NCBI GenBank assembly: GCA_023435985.1
Contig: JAEZKY010000190.1
Coordinates: 1-13,729 of the forward strand
Direction of reading: 5' to 3'
Source of the DNA: Bacillota bacterium
Lineage (GTDB): Bacteria; Bacillota; Clostridia; Clostridiales; Clostridiaceae
DNA: 13,729 nt
The translations under genes were made by a program, and so were the position numbers. The notes under the pieces are model-generated. The model ran no database searches. It was not told the DNA's origin and saw only the letters and a list, made by a program, of their open reading frames with translations. Of the stretch, positions 1 through 5,812 are shown piece after piece. Each line of letters begins with the position of its first letter. Position 1 is the stretch's first letter.

Positions 1-518
1 GCCCAGTGCCGCTTAACGGCAAGACAGTTCTTATAAATGGTGCTGGAGGCGGAGTGGGACATTTCGCTGTACAGCTGGCCAAATGGAAGGGGGCTCATGT
101 CATCGCGGTGGCATCAGGTGCGCATGAGACGTTCCTTCGCGAACTTGGTGCAGACGAATTCATCGACTACACCAAGAATCTTCCTGAGAATGTCGTGCAT
201 GACGCTGATCTCGTTATCGACACCATTGGTGGTCCAACAACCGGTCGTTTCTTGCGCACACTCAAGCAGGGCGGCGCTTTGTTTCCGATTTTCTTTGGTT
301 CTGCTGACGCTGAGGAGGTTGCAAAACTTAGTGTAACAGTATCAATGCTCCAAGTTCGCTCGAACGGTTCACAGCTCGCAGAATTGGGACTCTTACTTGA
401 TTCAGGCACAGTGCGCGTTGCAATTGACAGCACGTTCCCGCTTGCTGATGCTCGCAAGGCACACGAGCGAGCAGCCCACGGGCATATCCAAGGTAAGATC
501 GTGCTTACAGTTGTGTAA
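1..518 (+). CDS. Zinc-free MDR-family NAD(P)-dependent oxidoreductase, C-terminal part (truncated by window edge)
   Basis: The reading frame enters from the left edge and ends at TAA 516-518, so only about 171 residues are visible. The GTG at position 6 is an internal valine rather than a start. Near the beginning is the Rossmann nucleotide-binding motif of medium-chain dehydrogenases (GAGGGVGHFAVQLAK). It is followed by the acidic beta-strand regions and the C-terminal segment ending in HGHIQGKIVLTVV, which is typical of quinone oxidoreductase-like (ADH_zinc_N_2) proteins. The family is usually 300-330 residues, so the N-terminal GroES-like catalytic half lies outside. No zinc-binding cysteine cluster is seen in this part. 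A reductase of quinones or enones is the likely role, with the substrate unknown. Base composition is clearly richer in GC than anything else in the window, which suggests a different origin from its neighbours. A strong terminator follows. Confidence 0.88.
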   Translation, partial: PVPLNGKTVLINGAGGGVGHFAVQLAKWKGAHVIAVASGAHETFLRELGADEFIDYTKNLPENVVHDADLVIDTIGGPTTGRFLRTLKQGGALFPIFFGSADAEEVAKLSVTVSMLQVRSNGSQLAELGLLLDSGTVRVAIDSTFPLADARKAHERAAHGHIQGKIVLTVV

Positions 519-630
519 GGCCGAAAGCGAGAATGTAGCTTTCATTAACAGATGGAAGTTTAGCGTGCAAATTTAAGGAAATCAGTAGCTATGCAGACTA
601 AACAACTTAAATAAATAAGTCACAGGAAGA

Positions 631-663
631 GTCATCGCCTTAATAGGTGATGGCTTTTCTTTT
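631..663 (+). terminator. Intrinsic terminator after the oxidoreductase
   Basis: A 10-bp stem (631-640 with 645-654, two G-U pairs) closes a TAAT loop and is followed by the T-rich run TTTTCTTTT. The orientation fits transcription from the left, about 110 bases after the oxidoreductase stop codon. Confidence 0.85.
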
Positions 664-693
664 GGTCACTTTGTTACATGTTTATAAGCGGTT

Positions 694-1140
694 CTATTTT
701 ATCATGCCACATTTTCCAGTAAGTTTACTAATTGTCTTTTTTGAACCAACTAAAGCTATTCCAAGGTACTTCATATCTTCTGATGGTATATCTCGTGTAA
801 TAGATAGAAATTCTTCATAATTCTTTGTCTGCTGACCTTCAACAGAGAAGTCTATAACGTCGCAGCCTTTTTCCAATGCAGCTTTACGAAGTGCTTTTAA
901 ATCTTCTTGATTTGTGCACAACATAGGAATTCCTGTAGGGATTAATCCAGGATGTGTTTCACCTGATGCATCAACAAGCGGCTCTCCAAGAAGTACAGGG
1001 TGACGTCTGCCTGCTGTTAGTGCTATTATAGCAATTGCATTAGCAAGAAGTCCTCCTGATAAGGAACTGTCCATTATAATAGTGCAGCGAGTAGGGATTT
1101 CTGATAGTACTGTTAAGAATTCGTTATTTTCATTATACAT
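694..1140 (-). CDS. DUF2000 family protein
   Basis: This 148-residue protein matches the DUF2000 family, small alpha/beta proteins with a fold related to peptidyl-tRNA hydrolase 2 and no settled function. Visible signs are the N-terminal region with IPTRCTIIMDSSLSGGLLANA, the RRHPVLLGEPLVDASG stretch and the C-terminal KYLGIALVGSKKTISKLTGKCGMIK. It lies one base downstream of the EamA transporter stop codon on the same strand. Its own site AGAAAGGAGA (complement of 1149-1158) lies inside the end of the transporter gene, so the two are co-transcribed and probably translationally coupled. The pairing suggests that it works on, or senses, whatever the transporter handles, but this is inference from position only. 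The length is normal for the family and no damage is visible. Confidence 0.82.
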   Translation of the reverse strand: MYNENNEFLTVLSEIPTRCTIIMDSSLSGGLLANAIAIIALTAGRRHPVLLGEPLVDASGETHPGLIPTGIPMLCTNQEDLKALRKAALEKGCDVIDFSVEGQQTKNYEEFLSITRDIPSEDMKYLGIALVGSKKTISKLTGKCGMIK

Positions 1141-1141
1141 T

Positions 1142-2065
1142 TTAATTTTCTCCTTTCTGAATAGAACTTAATATAACACCTATGATGACAATAACTCCGC
1201 CTGATATTTGGATGGCAGATACACTTTCATGTAAGATTAATATTGAAAATATTAAACCTAAAACAGGAACTAGATTCATAAGAGATACTGAAATACTAGC
1301 GGAGAGTTTTCTGAGTCCTAAATTATATAATAGAAATGCAACAATAGAGCAACCTACACTTAGATAGATCAATGCGCTTGCTGAAGTGATGGTAGGCATT
1401 CTCCATGTTTTACCCTCGATGATGACAAATGGCAAAAAGAAGATGAAGCCTGCTAGCATCTGATAATATGTTAACGTCATTGCAGAATATTTATTTGTCA
1501 AATCTCTTGTGATAAAGTTGTAGAATGCCCATACAATTCCGGCTCCTATTAGGATTATATTTCCTAACATAGATTTAGAATTACCATCTACATTAATTTG
1601 AGTTAGAACTGCAACACCAATGATAGCGAGTATAATTCCAAGTACTTTTTTTATATTTGGTTTTGAATGATAAATAAAAAATTCTAATAATGTTGTAACA
1701 GCAGGAAAAGAAGCTACTATCAAAGCAGAATTTGAAGAAGAGGTCATACTAACCCCAATGTTTTCTATTGCAAAATAAAGTGTAATCCCCAAAAATCCAC
1801 TTAATGCAATACGCATACGATCTTCCTTTTGTATTTGTTCATTATTTGCTGTGATTTTCCTCATGAACCAAAAGAGAATCACAGCAAAAAGAGTTCTAAC
1901 TGCAGCGAGTTGAATAGGAGCAAAGGTTTCATAAGCTAATTTTGTTGCAATAAAAGATGCACTCCATAATACAACAGCCCCAGTACTAGCCAAGTAATAG
2001 TAAGATAAAGTTCCCTTATGTATATTTGTTTTTTGATTATCTAGTAATGATTTGGCCTTTAACAT
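1142..2065 (-). CDS. EamA/DMT-superfamily transporter, ten-helix membrane exporter
   Basis: The 307-residue protein has two tandem EamA repeats, at about residues 25-160 and 170-302, giving ten hydrophobic helices. This is the usual layout of drug/metabolite transporters of the inner membrane (RhaT/YdcZ-like). Characteristic features are the AAVRTLFAVILFWF segment in helix 2, SNSALIVASFPAVTTLLEFF in the first repeat, and the second-repeat end SVSLMNLVPVLGLIFSILILHE. Such proteins export amino acids, metabolites or drugs; the substrate here cannot be predicted. The ATG at 2063-2065 follows an AAAAGGGGA ribosome site. It is the first gene of a leftward pair with the DUF2000 gene. It is divergent from a TrmB-type regulator across a 141-base gap that holds overlapping promoters and two matched operator-like sites, so control by that regulator is likely. 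Confidence 0.9.
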   Translation of the reverse strand: MLKAKSLLDNQKTNIHKGTLSYYYLASTGAVVLWSASFIATKLAYETFAPIQLAAVRTLFAVILFWFMRKITANNEQIQKEDRMRIALSGFLGITLYFAIENIGVSMTSSSNSALIVASFPAVTTLLEFFIYHSKPNIKKVLGIILAIIGVAVLTQINVDGNSKSMLGNIILIGAGIVWAFYNFITRDLTNKYSAMTLTYYQMLAGFIFFLPFVIIEGKTWRMPTITSASALIYLSVGCSIVAFLLYNLGLRKLSASISVSLMNLVPVLGLIFSILILHESVSAIQISGGVIVIIGVILSSIQKGEN

Positions 2066-2091
2066 AGAAATATATATCCCCTTTTTTATAT

Positions 2092-2112
2092 TAGTGACTA
2101 CTTGCGTAACTA
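2092..2112. promoter_or_regulatory. Operator-like inverted repeat at the EamA promoter
   Basis: TAGTGAC and GTAACTA flank a 7-base spacer, pairing at 6 of 7 positions. It lies at the expected start of the leftward transcript, where a bound repressor would block initiation. The same half-site design and spacing recur at 2169-2189. Confidence 0.6.
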
Positions 2113-2121
2113 CTTATAATT

Positions 2122-2150
2122 ACGATATCAGTTTTAGTTGATTGTGTCAA
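2122..2150 (-). promoter_or_regulatory. Promoter of the EamA-DUF2000 pair
   Basis: On the minus strand a perfect TTGACA -35 box (complement of 2145-2150) is separated by 17 bases from TATCGT (complement of 2122-2127), a 4/6 match to the -10 consensus. A start site near 2115 is expected, immediately before the operator-like repeat at 2092-2112. The TATAAG slightly downstream is a possible alternative -10 but at poor spacing. Confidence 0.6.
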
Positions 2151-2166
2151 TAGATTTAGTTATAAT
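2138..2166 (+). promoter_or_regulatory. Promoter of the TrmB-type regulator gene
   Basis: TTGATT (2138-2143) and a perfect TATAAT (2161-2166) are separated by 17 bases. The -35 box lies almost back to back with the -35 box of the leftward promoter, so the two promoters overlap. Transcription should start near 2173, inside the operator-like repeat at 2169-2189. Confidence 0.7.
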
Positions 2167-2168
2167 AT

Positions 2169-2189
2169 TAGTTACTAAAGTAGCGACTA
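2169..2189. promoter_or_regulatory. Operator-like inverted repeat at the regulator promoter
   Basis: TAGTTAC and GCGACTA flank a 7-base spacer. The outer flanks extend the symmetry (AATAT on the left, ATATT on the right, covering 2164-2194). It sits just after the -10 box of the rightward promoter and matches the site at 2092-2112 in sequence and spacing, which points to autoregulation by the TrmB-type protein. Confidence 0.65.
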
Positions 2190-2206
2190 ATATTATTGGA
2201 GGATTT

Positions 2207-3031
2207 ATGGAAGATAACATTTTAGAAGTATTAAAAAATTTAAATTTTACAGAATATGAAGCAAAAGCATACCTTACATTATTAGAAGAATCACCACTAA
2301 CAGGCTATGCAGTAGCCAAAAATTCAGGTGTTCCACGTTCAAAAATATATGAGGTCTTAGATAGTCTTGCTATGCGTGGAGATATTTTAATTAGCCATGG
2401 AAATACACAACAGTACGTTCCAATTCCAGCAAAAGAACTTATTAAAAATCGCAGGGTAAAAGCTGAAGAGAATTTTAAACTTGCAGAAAAATCTTTAGAA
2501 CAATATAATCAATCTGCAAAGAATCGTGAGAATATCTGGAATATAACTGGTCATGATGAAATACTTGATAAAGTAAAGGAATGCATTCTTTCAGCAAAAC
2601 ATAGAATTTTGCTTGAACTTTGGAAAGAGGAATTCAAAGAATTGGAATCTGAATTAAAAAAGGCAGCTGATAAAGGAGTAGTAGTAACAATTATTGCTTA
2701 TGGAGAAATAATAGCTGATTTTGCAAATGTTTACCCACATGATATGAGTACAGAAATTACCGATGAATACGGAGGACGTTGGATTGTAGCTAGTGCTGAT
2801 AATTCAGAAGTTGTAGCTGGTATTGTATCACTCGGTAAAGATAGCAGGGCAGCATGGACAATGCATCAAGGATTGGTTATGCCTATAACAGAAGTCATGA
2901 TTCATGATCTGTATATTATGGAAATCATGGAGAAGCATAGAGAATTATTAGAAGAAAGTTTTGGCAAAAATCTTATTGAACTTCGTAAGAAATTTTCTAT
3001 ATACCAGGATTTAAAAAAACATTATGTATAA
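2207..3031 (+). CDS. TrmB-family transcriptional regulator
   Basis: The start chosen is ATG 2207, which follows GGAGG at 2198-2202; the frame is open further upstream, but that stretch is promoter and operator. The 274-residue product begins with a TrmB-type winged helix (about residues 12-75, recognition region GVPRSKIYEVLDSLAMRGDI). A helical linker (about 80-120) follows, then a C-terminal alpha/beta domain starting with the WNITGHDEILDKVKECILSA segment typical of the TrmB sensor domain, which often resembles phospholipase D folds. TrmB proteins bind sugars or other small molecules and act as repressors or activators. Divergent orientation to the EamA-DUF2000 pair, with matched operators in both promoters, makes it their likely local regulator and its own. 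The effector is unknown. Confidence 0.88.
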   Translation: MEDNILEVLKNLNFTEYEAKAYLTLLEESPLTGYAVAKNSGVPRSKIYEVLDSLAMRGDILISHGNTQQYVPIPAKELIKNRRVKAEENFKLAEKSLEQYNQSAKNRENIWNITGHDEILDKVKECILSAKHRILLELWKEEFKELESELKKAADKGVVVTIIAYGEIIADFANVYPHDMSTEITDEYGGRWIVASADNSEVVAGIVSLGKDSRAAWTMHQGLVMPITEVMIHDLYIMEIMEKHRELLEESFGKNLIELRKKFSIYQDLKKHYV

Positions 3032-3071
3032 TTAATCCATGAAATCATAATATTTTAATTTCAAGCGTTAT

Positions 3072-3107
3072 ATTGTTGAATATAAATTCAATAAAACAAT
3101 GTTTTTT
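3072..3107 (+). terminator. Possible terminator after the TrmB-type regulator
   Basis: ATTGTT (3072-3077) pairs with AACAAT (3095-3100). GAAT/ATTC pairing inside it closes an ATAA loop, with a bulge on the right arm, and the hairpin is followed by T6 at 3102-3107. The stem is AT-rich and imperfect, so the call is tentative. Confidence 0.4.
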
Positions 3108-3240
3108 GGGAACACTTCTTTGCGTATTTTTGCTTTTTTTCAGGATCAACGCTTGTAACTACTTTTGAATAATCTTCGAATTGATAAGTATCAAAACTGA
3201 AAAGAGTTTCTGAAGCACCAAATATTTTAGTCAACATCAT
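3088..3240 (-). pseudogene. Remnant of a flavodoxin-like / NADPH-dependent FMN reductase-type protein, C-terminal piece
   Basis: The 381-base gap between the regulator and the cupin gene holds a 50-codon leftward frame with no ribosome site and an in-frame stop just upstream of its two ATG codons. Its sequence (FDTYQFEDYSKVVTSVDPEKKQKYAKK) has the look of the C-terminal tail of clostridial flavodoxin-family oxidoreductases. A normal member is about 180-250 residues and carries the FMN-binding motif near its N-terminus; none of that is present. I read it as a leftover of a deleted gene. The family assignment rests on recall of the tail motif and is uncertain. The rest of the gap contains a possible TrmB terminator and the cupin promoter region. 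Confidence 0.4.
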
Positions 3241-3293
3241 TTGGTTAAATCATTTATTCTGTATGAAAATTTTTTTCGGATTATAAAGACAAT

Positions 3294-3331
3294 AGTTACC
3301 TTTAGGTGCCTATACCACTTTGAAGTGCTTA
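3294..3331. promoter_or_regulatory. Operator-like block upstream of the cupin gene
   Basis: AGTTAC is followed 16 bases after its first base by CTATA and then the near-palindrome CACTT-TG-AAGTG (3316-3327). The same arrangement, with AGTTAC and CTATA at identical spacing and ACTTT and CTTA conserved, occurs at 4345-4382 upstream of the HxlR regulator gene. The block ends just before the -35 box of the cupin promoter, a position that would suit an activator or a repressor. Confidence 0.6.
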
Positions 3332-3332
3332 C

Positions 3333-3361
3333 TTTACAGAATGTTTATATAACCGTATTAT
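3333..3361 (+). promoter_or_regulatory. Promoter of the cupin gene
   Basis: TTTACA (3333-3338) and TATTAT (3356-3361) are separated by exactly 17 bases, about 50 bases before the start codon. Confidence 0.6.
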
Positions 3362-3412
3362 AAAAACATAGATAGATAATATCCAATTAATTACATTGAG
3401 GAGGCTTTCTCT

Positions 3413-3853
3413 ATGAAAGAACTTACTATTAAAAATTTAAATGCCATTGAAGCAATTCAAAGAAAACAAAATGATAATGAATTTTACATTAAACCAGTAG
3501 TTGCTGGTTCTGATGCTAACCAATGTACAGTATCATTTATTGAAGTACCACCTGGAAACCAAGCATTTGGTTACCATTATCACGAAAAAAATGAAGAGGT
3601 ATTCTATATAATTAGTGGGGTTGGCTCAGTTAGAACACCTGACGGTATAAAATCAGTTAAGGCGGGCGATATTATAACTTTCCCAGCAGGTAAAGAAGGT
3701 GCACATGTAATTAGTAATGCTTCCGATACTGAAAATCTTGTTTATGTTGATTTTGACACGCACAACGTACCTGAAGTTGTTAGCTTACCAGATAGTAACC
3801 AAGTAATGGTTATTGGAAATCATATAAAAGGTACATTTAACATGGAAAAATAG
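3413..3853 (+). CDS. Small single-domain cupin protein
   Basis: The 146-residue protein is a one-domain cupin. Motif 1 reads HYHEKNEEVFYIISG (residues 55-69), supplying His55, His57 and a Glu at 61 or 62. Motif 2 follows as AGDIITFPAGKEGAHVI with His98. These are the usual metal ligands, so a metal-bound beta-barrel in the cytoplasm is expected. The exact reaction cannot be read from sequence; cupin_2 proteins include isomerases, dioxygenases and sugar-binding proteins. GAGGAGG at 3398-3404 gives a strong start at ATG 3413. The gene is convergent with an HxlR-type regulator, and a shared operator-like block upstream of both suggests that the regulator controls it. HxlR proteins often respond to aldehydes, quinones or other electrophiles, so a detoxification role is possible but unproven. 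Confidence 0.85.
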   Translation: MKELTIKNLNAIEAIQRKQNDNEFYIKPVVAGSDANQCTVSFIEVPPGNQAFGYHYHEKNEEVFYIISGVGSVRTPDGIKSVKAGDIITFPAGKEGAHVISNASDTENLVYVDFDTHNVPEVVSLPDSNQVMVIGNHIKGTFNMEK

Positions 3854-3863
3854 GATTACTAGC

Positions 3864-3904
3864 AAAAATAGTACTAAGCTTTTGAAAGCTAAGGTACTAT
3901 TTTT
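3864..3904. terminator. Bidirectional terminator between cupin and hxlR-type genes
   Basis: An 11-bp perfect outer stem (3864-3874 with 3894-3904) continues into an inner AGCTTT/AAAGCT stem. The A-run on the left arm becomes a T-run on the other strand, so the same hairpin can end both converging transcripts. Confidence 0.85.
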
Positions 3905-3917
3905 ATTGTATATTGAA

Positions 3918-4256
3918 TTATAGATTAGCATTTATCTTCTCTTTATATTGCTTTCCCCATGCCAACATAGAATTTAGTACAGGTTTTAGGCTCATGCCAT
4001 CTTCAGTAAGCGAATATTCAACTCTCGGGGGTACTTCAGCATATACAGTTCTTTCTACAAGTCCATCTTCTTCCATTTCTCTTAGCTGCTGTGTAAGCAC
4101 CTTTTGACTTATAGAATTTATTGATTTCTTCAACTCTCCAAATCTTTTTGTTCCATTAATGAGGTCTCTTAATATTAACACTTTCCACTTCCCGCCTATA
4201 AGTAATAATGTTGTTTCAACGGAACAAGAGGGTAATTCTTTTTTCATAAATTGCAC
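3918..4256 (-). CDS. HxlR-family winged-helix transcriptional regulator
   Basis: The 112-residue product (109 if translation begins at the ATG at 4247 rather than the GTG at 4256) is a compact HxlR/MarR-like winged helix. Family hallmarks are an early cysteine in the PSCSVETTLLLIGGKWK segment, then LILRDLINGTKRFGELKKSI, the recognition helix region ISQKVLTQQLREMEEDGLVERTVY, and the wing ending in PPRVEYSLTEDG. In HxlR relatives such as YodB and HypR the cysteine near the N-terminus senses quinones or disulfide stress, so a redox or electrophile sensor is a fair guess. Neither start has a strong ribosome site: a weak AGAAAG lies 3 bases from the GTG and 12 from the ATG. The convergent cupin gene is its likely target, because a related operator-like block lies upstream of each. 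Confidence 0.9.
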   Translation of the reverse strand: MQFMKKELPSCSVETTLLLIGGKWKVLILRDLINGTKRFGELKKSINSISQKVLTQQLREMEEDGLVERTVYAEVPPRVEYSLTEDGMSLKPVLNSMLAWGKQYKEKINANL

Positions 4257-4344
4257 ATACTTTCTTTTTATATTTTAAGATAGAGAATAAATATTTGGTG
4301 ATTTGCACTTTAGCATTCATGCATTAAAATACGGAAAAACTATT

Positions 4345-4382
4345 AGTTACTTTTTAAGTGCTATAGTACTTTTGGGTACTTA
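4345..4382. promoter_or_regulatory. Operator-like block upstream of the HxlR-type gene
   Basis: It contains ACTT-TTT-AAGT (4349-4359) followed by AGTAC-N6-GTACT (4365-4380). The arrangement is the same as at 3294-3331, with CTATA at the same distance from AGTTAC. On the minus strand a TATAAT (complement of 4383-4388) lies directly before it, so a bound protein would cover the start of the hxlR transcript. The -35 partner is poor, so that promoter is tentative. The block could alternatively belong to a lost rightward gene. Confidence 0.55.
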
Positions 4383-4550
4383 ATTATAATAGTATACTAT
4401 TGAATTTATTATATAGCAACGTTCTTTGGAAATTTAATAATATTTATAATATAGCTATAATTAATTAGTTAGTATTACTAGCGAGAATTATATAGAAAGA
4501 AGTGGATTATGATGAAGCAAAAGTGTAATATTGAATAATATCTGATATAA

Positions 4551-4628
4551 GTCTATGGAGTATTTGATAGCCATAATAATCAGGTTGGATTTGCCAGAGT
4601 TGTTTTAAATTTAATTTTAGAATACTAA
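4551..4628 (+). pseudogene. Scrap of a GNAT N-acetyltransferase gene
   Basis: The 457-base gap between hxlR and spo0M carries a 25-codon open piece reading VYGVFDSHNNQVGFARVVL. This matches the beta-strand region of GNAT acetyltransferases, where F-D/N-x-N-x-Q-x-G-F-A-R-V is common. Upstream, ATG ATG at 4509-4514 with a weak ribosome site starts a nine-codon frame (MMKQKCNIE) that ends in TAA. This may be the original N-terminus, shifted and shortened. The acetyl-CoA binding half is absent. I see a dead remnant, not a small gene. Confidence 0.5.
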
Positions 4629-4634
4629 TAAATG

Positions 4635-4643
4635 TGGTACAAT
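4635..4643 (+). promoter_or_regulatory. Possible extended -10 promoter of spo0M
   Basis: TGGTACAAT gives a TG-n-TACAAT extended -10 element about 50 bases before the spo0M start. No good -35 box lies upstream. Control by an alternative sigma factor is equally possible. Confidence 0.3.
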
Positions 4644-4693
4644 TATGATACAAATGTATATTATGGAAAGTATTACTTTAGGAGGATATTAAT

Positions 4694-5511
4694 ATGTCTT
4701 TTTTAAACGTGCCATGGCTAGCATGGGAATTGGGTCAGCGAAAATAGATACTATACTTGAAGGAAATAGCTTTAGAGTAGGTGAGGAATTTAGTGGGAAG
4801 ATTTATGTTAAGGGAGGAAATGTTGATCAGTATATTAATAAAATAACTGTTAAGTTGATGACATATTATATGACGGAAGAAATTAAGCGATATGTTGATG
4901 ATGATAACAATGAGAAAGAAGAAATTATTACAGAAAGACACGATATTATAATAGATAAAATTGAATTTGTAGAATCATTTACTATAGAAGCCAAGCAAAC
5001 AGTGGATTTTGAATTTTCATTTAAGATTCCTGAAATTACTCCAATTACTTTGGAGAGACAAGCAGTTTGGATAGAAACAGATTTAGATATTTCATCAGGA
5101 ATAGATTCATCAGATAGGGATTATATAGAAATATTGCCACATCCATATGTTCAACATATTTTTGATGTATTTGCAAATCTAGGCTTTGAACTGGTTGAAT
5201 GTGAGCAGAAGTATACAGACTTTGACAGAAGATCCCTTCCAATAGTTCAAGAATTTAAGTTTAAACCTACAAGTTTTTTACATGGAGAAGTGGATGACAT
5301 TGAAATAATATTTAATATATATAATCATGGCTTAGAAATGTTGGTTGAAATAGATAGAAAGCTAAGGGGAATTAAGGGATTCTTTTTAGAGTGTTTAGAT
5401 CTTGATGAGAGAATAATTCGTATAAACTTTGATGGAGAAAGTTTTGAAAATGATAATGGAGAAATTCAAGAAGAAATTTGCAATAGTATAATACAAAATG
5501 CTCAGGTTTAG
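4694..5511 (+). CDS. spo0M: Sporulation-control protein Spo0M homologue with an N-terminal frameshift at a T6 tract
   Basis: Spo0M proteins are arrestin-like beta-sandwich cytoplasmic proteins of about 250-270 residues that affect sporulation and cell-cycle events. The frame from ATG 4714 (265 residues) shows the family core: GIGSAKIDTILE, then FRVGEEFSGKIYVKGG, followed by the long beta-rich body ending in an acidic tail. The ATG with the good ribosome site (AGGAGG, 4680-4685, 8 bases away) is at 4694, in another frame, and reaches a stop after 17 codons. Adding one T to the six-T run at 4699-4704 turns the start into MSFFKRAMASMGIG, the expected family N-terminus. The ATG at 4714 has no ribosome site. 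The gene is therefore a fresh frameshift mutant, a slippage-controlled gene, or a sequencing error at a homopolymer. The coordinates given cover the natural start to the stop codon. Confidence 0.82.
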
Positions 5512-5619
5512 TATATGAATATGTCATTATGAGATGATAAAAGCTACGGCGAGTAATTTTATTAATTTAAATTTCAGGTATGTAAATTATATAATTAAGA
5601 TATTGGTAATATTCTATCC

Positions 5620-5703
5620 ATGGTAGATGAGAAGGGAAGTTTTTTATCATCTTTTGGTCACAGATATGAAAAGAACAAAATCTTATTTATAAGAAAATAT
5701 TAA
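5620..5703 (+). other. Unidentified 27-codon open frame after spo0M
   Basis: The 5512-5812 gap contains a short frame (ATG 5620, MVDEKGSFLSSFGHRYEKNK...) ending just before a terminator. It has no ribosome site, and the frame is open back to 5599. It could be the end of a lost gene or chance. The rest of this gap shows only the hairpin at 5710-5748 and a GC-rich palindrome at 5764-5773. Confidence 0.2.
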
Positions 5704-5709
5704 TAAATT

Positions 5710-5748
5710 AAAATGCGATAAACATTTCAAAGTGTTTATCGCATTTTT
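5710..5748. terminator. Strong intrinsic terminator
   Basis: A perfect 15-bp stem (5710-5724 with 5733-5747) closes an 8-base loop, with A-rich and T-rich ends, so it can act on both strands. It lies 200 bases after spo0M and probably ends that transcript or that of a lost gene between. Confidence 0.85.
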
Positions 5749-5812
5749 ATCAAGCGACTTTATGAGGGCCCTCGCTAAAATCTACCTTTAGAACTATCCT
5801 AAACTTAGCTGA

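Noticed and set aside
523..543. GAAAGC/GCTTTC hairpin just after the oxidoreductase stop
   Set aside because: The stem is only six pairs with no T-run following; the terminator at 631-663 is far stronger.
2138..2206. N-terminal extension of the TrmB-type regulator
   Set aside because: This stretch is the promoter (TTGATT/TATAAT) and operator. The ATG at 2207 has a GGAGG site and gives the normal family start.
4735..5242. Leftward open frames opposite spo0M
   Set aside because: Antisense frames in AT-rich coding sequence with no start signals; spo0M accounts for the region.
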